Position numbers and translations under genes: made by a program. A DNA stretch of 64,000 nucleotides from Haemonchus contortus. Lineage: Eukaryota > Nematoda > Chromadorea > Rhabditida > Trichostrongylidae. Location of the stretch: contig LS997564.1 in assembly GCA_000469685.2 (NCBI GenBank), forward strand, positions 37,390,472 to 37,454,471, read 5' to 3'. The notes beneath the pieces are model-generated. The model was given only the letters and a program-made list of their open reading frames with translations. It made no database searches and was not told the origin of the DNA. Below are positions 35,436 through 46,800 of this stretch, piece after piece; the first letter of the stretch is position 1, and the number at the start of each line of letters is the position of its first letter.

Positions 35436-38400
35436 CAATTTCAAACCAACCCGAAAACCCGCGTCAGGGCGCTGGTGCCGAAAGTTTACAAGAGCCGGAA
35501 AATAATCCAGGTGACTATACCCAGATTAGCTTCCAGAAACCGAAGTGGATTCCAACGTTGTCACATTCACTCGAGAGTCAGCATTGACTAAATCACCAGA
35601 GCTGACTGAATCCACTCGAGTGAAAGTCTCTTGCAATTTTTTCATTACTTTCCATTTTTTCATTTTGTTGCAACTAATTTTCCCTTACTTTTTTTCTCAA
35701 TTTTTTCAGAGCAGATAAGAATTTCAGATTTATCAAACCAACCAAACAACCCATCACAAGGAGGACTAGGCGCAGGTGCTCCAGAAAATCCGCAAGAGAT
35801 GGCAAAAGGTCCAGGTGACTATATTCAAATCCCTAATGTCACGTTGCAAGTAATTTTTTCTTGATTTTCAAGTAAGTATTGGATGTAAGATGTTCCAGAA
35901 ATGGCCAACCAATCCAATATTCCACCCGAGGGAAGACTAAGTGCAGGTGCCCCTGAAAACCCACAAGAGATGGCAAATGGTCCAGGTACTCAGCTTCCTG
36001 ATGTTACGTTGCAACTCCTTGTTTTCTTAATTTTTCTTCGTTTCCCTCCAGAGGCGTCAAACGTAAAGTGTTTCAGAAATGGGCAACCAACCTGGTAATA
36101 CACCCGAAAGACGACTAAGTGCTGGTGCTCCGGAAAATCCGCAAGAGATGGCAAATGGTCCAGGTGACTACAAACAGATTTCTAACGCCACGTCGCAATT
36201 CCTTTTTTATTTCCAGTAAGTGTCAGATTTGATTTGTTTCAGAATTGGCCAACCAATCTAGTTTTCCACCCCCACCCGAAGGGCGGCTAAGTGCTGGTGC
36301 TCCAGAAAATCCGCAAGAGATGTCAAATGGTCCAGGTGACTAGATTCAGATTTCTGATCTCGCGTTGCAACTCCTTTTTCTTGATATCCAAGTATTTATC
36401 AGGCCTAATGTGTTTCAGAGATGGCCAATCAACCCACTATTCCAGCTGAAGGACGGCCAAGTACTGGTGCTCCAGAAACTGCGCAAGAGATGGCAAAAGG
36501 TTCAGGTGACGCATACGGATTTCTGACGCTACATTGCAACTTCTATTTTCTGTTTATTCTCAAGTAAGTATCGGATCTGGTTTGTTTCAGAATTGGCCAA
36601 CCAATCTAGTTTTCCACCCCCACCCGAAGGGCGGCTAAGTGCTGGTGCTCCAGAAAATCCGCAAGAGATGTCAAATGGTCCAGGTGACTAGATTCAGATT
36701 TCTAATGTCGCGTTGCAACTCCTTTTTCTTGATATCCAAGTATTTATCAGGCCTAATGTGTTTCAGAGATGGCCAATCAACCCACTATTCCAGCTGAAGG
36801 ACGGCCAAGTACTGGTGCTCCAGAAACTGCGCAAGAGATGGCAAAAGGTTCAGGTGACGCATACGGATTTCTGACGCTACATTGCAACTTCTATTTTCTG
36901 TTTATTCTCAAGTAAGTATCGGATCTGGTTTGTTTCAGAATTGGCCAACCAATCTGGTTTTCCACCCCCACCCGAAGGGCGGCTAAGTGCTGGTGCTCCA
37001 GAAAATCCGCAAGAGATGTCAAATGGTCCAGGTGACTAGATTCAGATTTCTAATGTCGCGTTGTAACTCCTTTTTCGTGTTACCCAAGTATTTATCAGAA
37101 CTAAGGCGTTTCAGGGTTGGCCAATCAATCTGGTATTCCACCTGAAGGACAGCCAAGTGCTGGTGCTCCAGAAACTCCGCAAGAGATGGCAAAAGGTTCA
37201 GGTGACTGCATACGGATTTCTGACGCCACATTGCAACTTCTATTTTCTGTTTATTCTCACGTAAGTATCAGATCTGAGGTATTTCAGAAATGGCTAACCA
37301 ACATGGTAATCCACCCGAGGGACGACAAAGTGCTGGTGCTCCAGAAACTCCGCAAGAGATGGCTAATGGTCCAGGTGGATTCGGATTCTAGACATCACGT
37401 TGCAACCATTTTTTTCTTCACTCTCAAGTAAGCATCAGATCTGAGATATTTCAGAAATGGCTAACCAACCTGGAAATCCACCCGAGGGACGACAAAGTGC
37501 TGGTGCTCCAGAAAATCCGCAAGAGATAGCAAAAGGTCCAGGTAACTATATTGAAGTTTCTGGCGTACCTTGCAACTTCTATTTTCTGTTTATTCTCAAG
37601 TAAGTATCAGATCTAATTTGTTGCAGAGTTGGCCAACCAACCTGGTATTCCACCCCCACCTGGAGGACGACAAAGTGCTGGTGCTCCAGAGACTCCGCAA
37701 GAGATGGCTAATGGTCCAGGTGGATTCAGATTCTAGACATCACGTTGCAACCCTTTTTTTCTTCACTCTCAAGTAAGCATCAGATCTGAGATATTTCAGA
37801 AATGGCTAACCAACCTGGTATTCCACCCCCACCTGGAGGACGACAAGGTGCTGGTGCTCCAGAAAGTCTGCAAGAGATAGCAGAAGGTCCAGGTAACTAT
37901 ATTGAATTTTCTGACGTCACATTGTAACTTTTATTTTCTTTTTAGCAAGTACCAGATCTGAGGTGTTTCAGAAATGGCCAACCAACCCGGTAACCTACGC
38001 GAAAGACGACAAAGTGCTGGTGCTCCAGAAAAACCGCAAGAGATGGCTAATGGTCCAGGTGAGTTCAGATTCTCGACCCTCAGATCCCTTTTCTCTTGAC
38101 TCTGAAGTAAGTATCAGATCTGAGGTATTTCAGAAATGGCTAATCAACCTGGTAATCCACCCGAGGGACGACAAAGTGCTGGTGCTCCAGAAAATTCGCA
38201 AGAGATGGTAAATGGTCCAGGTGGCTATATTCAGATTTCCGGCGTCACATTGCGATTCTTTTCTTCCTGGTTTTAAGTGACTAACAGATCTAGATGTTTC
38301 AGAAATGGCCAACCATCCCGAGGGACCTGATTCTTTGCCAAGCGGACCCCTGATGTTCTTTACAGGTATGAGGGACAATATTTATACGAGAACACATTCT

Positions 38401-39551
38401 TTCTGTTTTTTCCTATATTGCAGTAGGATACTGAGCATGGTAGAGAAGGGTGTTTCAGCACGGCAGGTTAGTAGGTGATTGCTGATACCCCACAGATTAG
38501 TCTTGGAATCTCGAATCACAGAACAAGCATGTCCTCCTCAGTATTATAAAAGTCATGTGAATTACAAACAAAAGCATTCTAACCTAGGTGAGTGCGATAA
38601 GCGTAGAGGCCAGCCTTAATAAGGCACTTACTTGAACTTATATCAAGAAAGGTTACAAAGTGTTCACTGGCAAGGAAACACGCGGTGCAAAGGTCCCAAT
38701 TTAAAGTCCCATGAGAAGTTGAAACCTTTCCCTTTCCACCAAATCTCCTTTTTCAGGGAAATATGCTGCAGATTGTTTTGCGCGCTGATTCTGTCTACAT
38801 TAAAGGTAGAACACTCGAGGGACTCGGATGTCAGCGATCTTTGGGGACTTTCCTGAAAGCGATGCAACATTCAGAGTCAAACTTCGAGCAAAGTTCTGTG
38901 GTCGAGGTCGTTCAGTGTTCGATAGCTCTCGCATATCATCAGCAAAAGTCGGGCAGGGGTACAGCATACCACTTCCGGGTGACGCCTTAGCTTATTTTTC
39001 GAGTGACTTTGTGAGAAACTTCAAACGTGGTAGTTAGGATTAGGTTTGCTCGTTAGCCGGCCTGCCAACTTGGGCCTAACACTGGTACCGATACTATTTT
39101 CCTTGATTTTCGCAAGACATGTTTTCTACCTCCGCTGGTATCAAACTTGGGGCTTCTTCGAATGTAAACACGAGCCTACACTCTAACCAACTCGGCTACC
39201 TCGTCTTCTAATTATTTCAAAAGTATCAAATTAAAAGTGTTCCAGGAATTGCGGATCAACCTTATAATCTACCAGAAGAACGAATGGCTGCAGGTGCTCC
39301 AGAAAATCCGCAAGAGATAGGAAAATGTCCAGGTGACTTCATTCAGAGTTCTGAAGAGGACGTCGCGTTAGAATTTCTTTTTTCACGTTGTTCCCCATTA
39401 TTTTTTTCCCAATTATAGAAAATGGTGGTGCTTTGTTAGTTGCGGACAATCCTAATGACGCATCACAAGGGCCACATGGTGCTGGTGCCTACACAGAAAA
39501 TCCACAGGAGATGGCAGGAGGTCCAGGTAACATATGTATCTGGGTTTATTA
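35436..39551 (+). CDS. Micro-exon repeat gene: 19 tandem small exons encoding a disordered Pro/Gly/Glu/Asn/Gln repeat protein
   Basis: Nineteen exons with AG acceptors and GTGACT/GTGGAT/GTAACT-type donors: 35436-35510, 35728-35814, 35899-35985, 36077-36163, 36243-36335, 36419-36505, 36591-36683, 36767-36853, 36939-37031, 37115-37201, 37288-37374, 37455-37541, 37627-37719, 37800-37892, 37972-38058, 38134-38220, 38303-38365, 39246-39332, 39419-39526. Most encode one unit EMANQ-x-GNPPEGR followed by SAGAPENPQEMANGP. All start and end in phase 1 and all lengths are multiples of three. Exon 17 ends in a different tail (LPSGPLMFFT); the last has a longer variant unit. Reading past the last donor gives a stop at 39549-39551, a possible terminus, with AATAAA at 39730. 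The 5' end is unresolved: the anchor exon at 30250 and the exon at 34677 fit the phase. No known domain; probably intrinsically disordered. The exact function is unknown. Confidence 0.8.
36243..37031 (+). repeat. 348-bp two-exon higher-order tandem duplication
   Basis: The segment from 36243 (a 93-nt exon, intron, 87-nt exon, intron) is repeated from 36591 almost base for base, introns included, and a third partial unit starts at 36939. The exons at 36419 and 36767 are identical. This shows recent unequal exchange within the exon array. Confidence 0.85.
38366..39245. other. Long interruption inside the micro-exon array
   Basis: All other introns in the array are about 75-220 nt, but this one is 880 nt. 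It contains a tRNA-like sequence (see 39128-39208) and no recognisable repeat unit, so it looks like inserted mobile DNA. Confidence 0.45.
39128..39208 (-). ncRNA. tRNA-like sequence (pseudogene or SINE head)
   Basis: On the minus strand GAGGTAGCCGAGTTGGTTAG resembles a class II tRNA 5' half with an A box, and AAGTTTGATACCAGCGGAGG resembles a T-arm with a decayed B box (GTTTGATACC). The acceptor stem does not pair cleanly, so a functional tRNA is unlikely. Confidence 0.35.
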
Positions 39552-39729
39552 GATATTGATGCAAACTGAAATTTCAACATCTATATATCACATGCACTTC
39601 TATTGAAAACTGCTACGAAGTTTGTACGTGTTCCTGGTCTACACATCAGCTAGGAGGTACCTTTAATACCAGTTCTCTTTTTTCAAAATTGTATTTTTTA
39701 TAACTGGGTCGTATATGGAGTTGCATTCA

Positions 39730-39735
39730 AATAAA
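39730..39735 (+). terminator. Possible polyadenylation signal of the micro-exon gene
   Basis: AATAAA about 180 nt after the candidate stop at 39549-39551. Confidence 0.35.
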
Positions 39736-40095
39736 CAGCAGTTTTTGGTCCCCCAAGTAGAGCAACACAACATCTAGTTTGTCGCGGATTACCTGAAGCC
39801 ATTCAGGGGGCTGGGGGTCGTCCGGAGTGGAGCGAATTCGCGTCTGAACTTCGCTGGTTTTTAAAAGTGGAACATGGCTAGCCCAAACATATAGCCCTAG
39901 TCTAGGCTAGCCTTTCTTACCTCAAGGCTAGCTACAACTCATCAGCTACATATACGCAGGGTGACAGCTTCTATGATTCACGTATGGGGGAGAGCGAGGG
40001 GATGACTTAAACTTGTAGAGCTGAGGTTGGTAAAAAAAGGTGGCACAGGCGCAATTTAATTCCAGTGTACTACTTATATAATCGGCTAAGTGTGT

Positions 40096-40129
40096 CTGTT
40101 GGTGTGTGTGTATGTGTGTGTGTGTGTGT
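40096..40129 (+). repeat. (TG)n microsatellite
   Basis: Imperfect TG run (CTGTTGGTGTGTGTGTATGT then further TG units) at the left border of the minisatellite. Confidence 0.85.
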
Positions 40130-40580
40130 CTGACCGGAAGTCCATAACTCCTGTCCCCGTGGACCGAAAGCGTTCAAATTTGGTAGGAGTACAGGCGGCA
40201 AGATGGGAACACTTTTGGTGGGTGGCTCCACTCCACCTAAAGGGGGCGGAGTTTGTGAGAAATAAATGTTTGAGCGAAATTTCAGAACTCATGTCCCCGT
40301 GATCGTAAAGCACTCAAACTCGGTAGGAATGCGGGCGGTAGGATAGGAACACTTATGGTGGGTGACAGGACCAGACTCCGCCCACAATGGGCGGAGTTCG
40401 AGCAAAAAAATCATAACCTTTCTTCCCGTGCACCTAGAGCGTTCAAATTTGGTAGGAGTTATGGGAACAGGATGGGAACACTCACTGTAGGTGGCAGGAC
40501 CAGACTCCGCTCAAAGGGGGCGGGAATCGCGCGAAAATTGTCAATTGGGCCCTAGACCGTTCAAACTTGGTAGGAGTACA
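40130..40580 (+). repeat. Degenerate minisatellite, unit about 115-135 bp
   Basis: Three to four diverged units, each with TTCAAATTTGGTAGGAGT, GGGAACACT-rich and GGTGG parts and a GGGGGCGGAGTT box followed by an A-rich GCGAAAAAATCATAAC-like part. A related array lies at 58.4-59.1 kb. Confidence 0.7.
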
Positions 40581-40735
40581 GGCTGTGATATTATACGATG
40601 CTCTTACCTGAAACAGCGAAGATGGCTTACAGAAAAATCGCTCCCAATTCAGAGCTGAGGGTGTAGAGCTTTCAAGGAAAAAGGAGAATCCAAAAAGTTA
40701 TTTACGCATAGCAAGTGTCTCACAGGAAATAAAAC

Positions 40736-40754
40736 CGCCCGGCGAAGCCGGGCG
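40736..40754. repeat. GC-rich hairpin downstream of the phospholipase B-like gene
   Basis: CGCCCGGC and GCCGGGCG pair perfectly around GAA. It lies about 140 nt past the stop codon of the minus-strand gene and could fall in its 3' UTR. Confidence 0.6.
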
Positions 40755-40893
40755 ATACCATGAGAAGGATGGAGAACCGGCGTTAGCAAAGCGGCCCGAC
40801 TGGTCCATGTATACTGAAGTTACAATATTTATCGAACATAACATGGAAAAATAACAACTGAAATGTCTAGTACCCAACAAACAATTAGTAAGA

Positions 40894-43800
40894 TCACGAT
40901 TGGTCATCAGAAACGTCAATTCCAAGAATTTCGGTGGTTGTTTCCCACTCCAAGTCGACGTAGGTGAAATTCCATACTTGTGGTTGTCCGAAGTGATTTG
41001 CAACGACGTTGGTTTTCGACCAGCTTAAATGAGGCTTTCCATCAAAAAAATCATAGGTTTCAACATCTCTTAGGATGATTGGAAAAAACTAACTCGAAAA
41101 CTGGAAGTGGATCGTAAGTGGGGCCACCCCATGCTCGGAATCGCAACTTTGAGAACATCTCGTAGTTAGTTCCCTGAAAATGAGGACTTCCGAAGGTGAA
41201 AACTGCTGTGGGAGGTGATTGGGCAACTAGACAGAATTGAGAAGAAGACAATTTGAACGACCAGATCTGATTTCGAACGTTCTTGAACCTTGAATTCCGA
41301 GCAATGGAACGAACATAACCTAACTTCTGCTTTCCTTGTGTTTCTCGACGCAAGTGCAGTGAATGGAAAGATGTTTTCAATTGTTTCACTGAATTACCTT
41401 GTAATCAAGACCAGCATGGTCACGGAATCCCATGGTATCCACTTCATACGTTCCATTGGGTAGATTCAAGTCACCACGAGCCGATATTCCTCCCTACGAA
41501 TCGTCAAGTTTTGCATACATCGTGTGGTGACGGAGATACTACTACAGAACTCACTTCCGCAGTGTAAGGTAAAGGCGAACATTTGCAGCGAGCGAATTCT
41601 TCATGGGTATAGTCGTTGTACCTGAATTGATGTAGTTACCGGTGAAACTCTTAAGGATTGAGCTCCTTAGTATTGCCCGTGAATCTTATGGCGCCACATG
41701 GGTGCGCAATTTTTCGCTTGCGTCCAGTGAGAGTACAAAAGTGTACCCATTCTCTATTTCCTGTTCCATAACTAATGTACTCAAGATGGTCGTTAGCGTC
41801 AGTGCTCTTTCATGGGAGGTAAAGGTGAACCGTCAGAAAGTTTTGGCTTTCCCTCTTCGAACAATGTTCTGACGAGCATTTCGAAGTGGCAGTTCACCGT
41901 GGCCCACACTAGTCTTCTTGTGAAGAGAAAAGATGCCCGGCAGTTCATAGAGTTTTGCTCACCGCCACATGTTAAATTAGTTCTGTCCTACTGGTTATGA
42001 ACGGAGCCATGCAAGTAGTGCTCATCTACCCAGAAATCCGAACTAATGTATATCCTCACCTCATCAGTTTCGTCAAAGAATCTATGTCCTGCACTTTATG
42101 ATGATCCCTCTCGAAGATTTTTGCACGTGGAGTAGATCCCCATTTGTACCAGTCGCGTTCCCTAGCCTTGAAAAGGACTCAGATCCAGCGGTAAAGAAAA
42201 ATTCGGAACTTTTTTAACTCTTAGAGTTGGTGTCATACCTTTTCGCTGAATCCCGCCTCTATGCTGATATCCTTTATGAAGGGCACATTATACGATGGCC
42301 AATATCTGTACCTTTTGAGGAACCACGTAACATCTTGCGATTTGATGGATGCTCTAGAATGGAATTACTGTCACTAAGTTTCTCTTTGCATGCAGTAGAG
42401 ATAGAGATCAGTGCCGTAGTGCTATACATAGGTGTCGAGAACTCAAATGTAGGAATAAAAATTGTGATTCATTCGAAAACTGGACCAATCCAGGATGCCA
42501 GTTAGACCTACGGAGTTTGTTCCAGAATCCAAAGCAAGTCCTTATCTGGAATCTCCTGGCCGGGTTTGAACTTCTTGAAGTCGACCACTGTCCACTGATT
42601 GTTGTACGTACCAGAATTGTAGCGCGAGAACAACTTGACCCATTCTTTGGGAGTTCTGAAATTAGAGCATCATAATGCGAACATAGCGCTATGAAATGCC
42701 TTCAATGCCATATGCCCTTTCCTAAATCGAACTGTACATTTTGTTTTGAGGCATCACTTCCAAATGCAAAATTGGTGGTTCTATTGATCAGCACCTGCAC
42801 TACGCAAATCTTCATTCCCTAAGGTACCAACTTAACAATGTATCAATAAAAGACAAATACGGCAACTTCCATTTCCATCTGCTGACCCTTCACACTGTCA
42901 CTATTTGAGTTTTGACGCTTGTGTTGACTTGACTCTTTCTCCCCATTCTAACGATTACGGTCTTGGAGATCTGGTAGTGGACTGGACCAGCTGTCTGACC
43001 TCCCTTTGTTTCTAACAGAGGCTTCCTCTAGGGTAAAATTCACTCGAGGAATCCACGGTCATGGCCGCTTCCAGGCGACCCTCCAGGACCGTCTCTCCCG
43101 ATCACATCGTGAGCCTTTTATACGCAATGGGCGGAGTAAATAATACATCATGAATCGAAAGTTCATGACAAGTTATGCCGTAAAAGCGTGAAATAGCTCT
43201 TCTCTCACCAGTTCTGATCCTCTTATAAGCATTGTCCTTTTGGTGCAACCTAACCTATTCTTTCAACCTGGCCCTAAAGTGGAACAAACTTTGGAAACAA
43301 ACACTTCATCAAGGCAGAATGCGATAACGATTGTAGACGGTCGTCTTTATATTTGAATTTTTCAAGTACTGCAGATCCCTTTGAGACCTGAAGCAGTAAT
43401 AGAACGAATGTCCTTCCCAGGAAGCTCTGAGTATTTCGAAAAACAAGGTGAAACTGACTTTGTTAAATAATTCGCAATCACTGATCTGAGCCAGCAGTGC
43501 ACTGATCCTTCCGGTCTTATATACGCGTCCGAATAGAGAGTTTTGTTGAAAATGGCAATCGTAGTCTCAGTGGAAGCCTGAAAGAACTTGCACCATGGTT
43601 TGGAAGAGAAAAAAAACTTCGAGAAAGTTTCTGCTTTCAAGTACCGAGGCTGCTCAGGCGCGATTGCGGTAAAGCAGGGCTATGGAATAGATGGACAAAA
43701 ATGGGCATTCGTGATAGTCCCTTAGTGTAACTGATTCAACATCTCGGTTGGAAGTAAGTTATTGTCGACTGGGACGACTACCGAGGCCTCCTGCTTCGCT

Positions 43801-46800
43801 ACTGCCAATCTTGTCGCTCGACACTCGTGCTCGAATGAGGTATGGTCGTCGATGGGGAACATTGCACCTTCTCTCACACCTGCTAGGCGATACAATCTTC
43901 TTTTTAGAAGAGAAATTTGCTTTGATGAATTTGATCAAATGAACTCCCACGTTACTCCAATACCGACATTGTCCTAGTTTCCATTTAGAGTCACTTTTCT
44001 CAATGTTAGGAAAGTGGAGTGAACGACTTTTACTCCTCGCTTCTCCCCTGACATTCTACGCAGAAGCCGCTTTCGTGCAGCACTCCCGACAGTTATGACA
44101 CTTTCCAATCTCCAGCACGAGCTTGGAGTGCGAGACATGTGGCACTATTAGTAAACGAGCGATGTCGACGAACCGTATCAAAGAGATGCACTTTTGTCAA
44201 GAAGGAAATGATCTCATTGTTTTTCTGTGTTTGTACTTCGAGAGCTTACCCGCCGACACTGCTGCTACCGCAAGAGCGTTATGCTGCAACCTCGAGAGAT
44301 TGTGTCTCGAGCCCCTTTTTCACGCTGATAAGAAGGAAAGCTTTGGATTGTGATGAACAATGCTTGGCCACACCACGCAAAAACCTCATGAGGAAAACCC
44401 CGAGAGGTCTGTGTCTTTTGCTTCTTCACATGCCTTATCAACTTCCTTCAGCTGTTATTATAGCAATAAGTAGTTCCAGTCTAAGAAAAGCTCTCAACTC
44501 AGCAGGGTTTGCAGTTAAATACAAGTAAGTAAAAAGATCGAACCACGCTTTCAAAGGGGAAGTTTTGAAGTCTTGAAGAGTGGTAAGAGCGCCTGGCTGT
44601 CAGGCTGCTCCTAGAATGGATCCTTCACGCTTTCCCGAGACTCCCCTCAGCAACTTTGTGTTAAGGGGTAGTAAAGACGCTTATGTAAAGGAACGAAGTC
44701 ACTCCGTTGATGTCTAAAACCTATTCAAGCCAAAAGCTAGTGTTGTTATACATCAGTCGTGAGAAGACCATGAGAATGAGTCATACATTGGCTTGAAAAG
44801 ATAGTTAAAATCTGCTTAGTCTAAGAAACCCTTCAGCAGGTGTGAAAGAGCGCTCTCTTTTTGAGAGCTAAGTGCCGTTTCTGCATTTTTTCCAAAAATT
44901 CTTTTTCGGCCAAATTTTTACGTGGTCAGCAAAACGAGTATTATTATCGTTATGTTAATGGCTCTGCTGGTTTCCTCTTTGCGGTAGCTGGAATGACCCT
45001 AACACGGTGCAATTTGAAATTCTGTAAAGGCTGGGGCTCCTCGATTTCCTTCTCATTTCGCTCTCCCTCTCGATGACTGCTTTCAGACTTCAACGACGCA
45101 ACCAAGGAGCGTTCTTACGTCCGTCGCGTGCGTGCAAGCGACGGCGGCGCTAACCACTTGTTGACAACACCGGCACGTTATCCATCTGCGTCCAGTGTTG
45201 CCAACAAGTGGCTAGCGCTGCCGTCGCTTGGACGCAAAAGAACGGTCGTCGCTGCGTCGTTTGAAGTCTGAAAAAAGCCGATCACAAATTTAGGAGCAGT
45301 TTGCCTCTGCCATTGCTTTCAGTTTGATATTATCGGAAACAAATTTACCAATCCAGCACTCGTTAAAGTGTAGTCATCTGCGGAAGCGAGCTGTGCTGGA
45401 TACCCGGAGAACGAAACGATGTGACCAGGCACTTCTTTAGCATCTAAAATTGACCTCTTTGAGGGAATGAGTGAAACTTCTAGAAGTTCCCTGTGGAAAA
45501 CTAAACAGAGTACGCAGTATGCGGGAATGACTGCCCACGATTAGGGATGAGACTTTAGTAGGACTCACCAAAAGCGAACTTGTACAGCTTCAAGACTCTG
45601 ATCATCCAGCTCAGGCTCGACATCGCTACATGGGCGAAGAACATGTCCTGATAGTAGGAATTCTTGTTCATTGAAACTTTAGAAAACCTTAAGGGGAAAT
45701 ACAATCGCCAGCTACGATACATAAGAGTAATGCTTCACTATGCATTCACATCAGTAGCGAATGGTTTGCAAATCTAAAGATGAGGCAAAAGGACTGCACT
45801 GTTCAGCCACTCACCTTATTTCCATCTGCTAGTTTGACAAATCCTGAACAATGCCCAGCGTCCGGATACTCTTGTGGATCAGGGGTCTTATTGAGGAACT
45901 TGTTCAAGTCGAAGAATTCTCCGGAAAGTTGAATCATCCTTGAATCATAAAAGGCTCTTTGGTTCTTGTTGTACTTATGAAGCGCTAATCTAGAGAACCT
46001 ACATAATGGGCGACAAATCGAATCCAATTTCTGGTGTGAGATTTCTATGCATATACGAATCATAGATACCAGTCATTTGTGCAAAGGTTAGGTTCACCTA
46101 AAACACAACGTTTTGTTCTGTTTCTACTCGCTTCTGCTTATTTTTTCAGCGGTGATCAGACTTAATAGAACTGTAGTGAACTTTGATCAGTATGAATCTT
46201 ACTTACATCTATTATATAGACTTATCGCTGCTAGTACAAAAGCTTTTCCACTCACATGTCTCCAGAAAAGATCTGTTGGCGGCTGAGCAACTACTTGTGA
46301 ACGCAACCAGTCCAAATTCTTCGTCAAATACTTGTACAAGCGTTTGCAGAATATCCTAAAAAATAGAGTGCTTTCACTGGAAAAAGCTTTTGACTTCTTT
46401 AATGTTGCCTTAGCTCACGTGGAATTCTTGCACAGGTCTTTTATAGTATTTTTGTAATGGTAGTAGATTAATTCACGGGTAAGTTCACCTGTAAAGTTAC
46501 AAATTAGCAAGGAAGGAAAATGGCTGTTTTAGAAATAGATATGCTTAATTTGAGGCAATGCTACACTGGAAATCTAGCAGCCCTGAATCTGAGCATCTAG
46601 CAGCCCTGAATCTGAGCACGAGAAGGCGTACAAGAAACTCAAAAAAGGAGCGATTACCTTCAGCGACTCCGGCAGCGTAGGCTTGTACATCGTACGCGTG
46701 TCCAGGGAACGTTTCGATTTCTAGGATACCCCATCTGGAAGTTGATATTATCAGAATGTGTGGGTAGAATTGGTTTCACGTTTTGAACTCCGTGAAATTT

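Noticed and set aside
46572..46617. Tandem duplication of CTAGCAGCCCTGAATCTGAG
   Set aside because: A simple two-copy 23-bp intronic duplication with no further significance seen.
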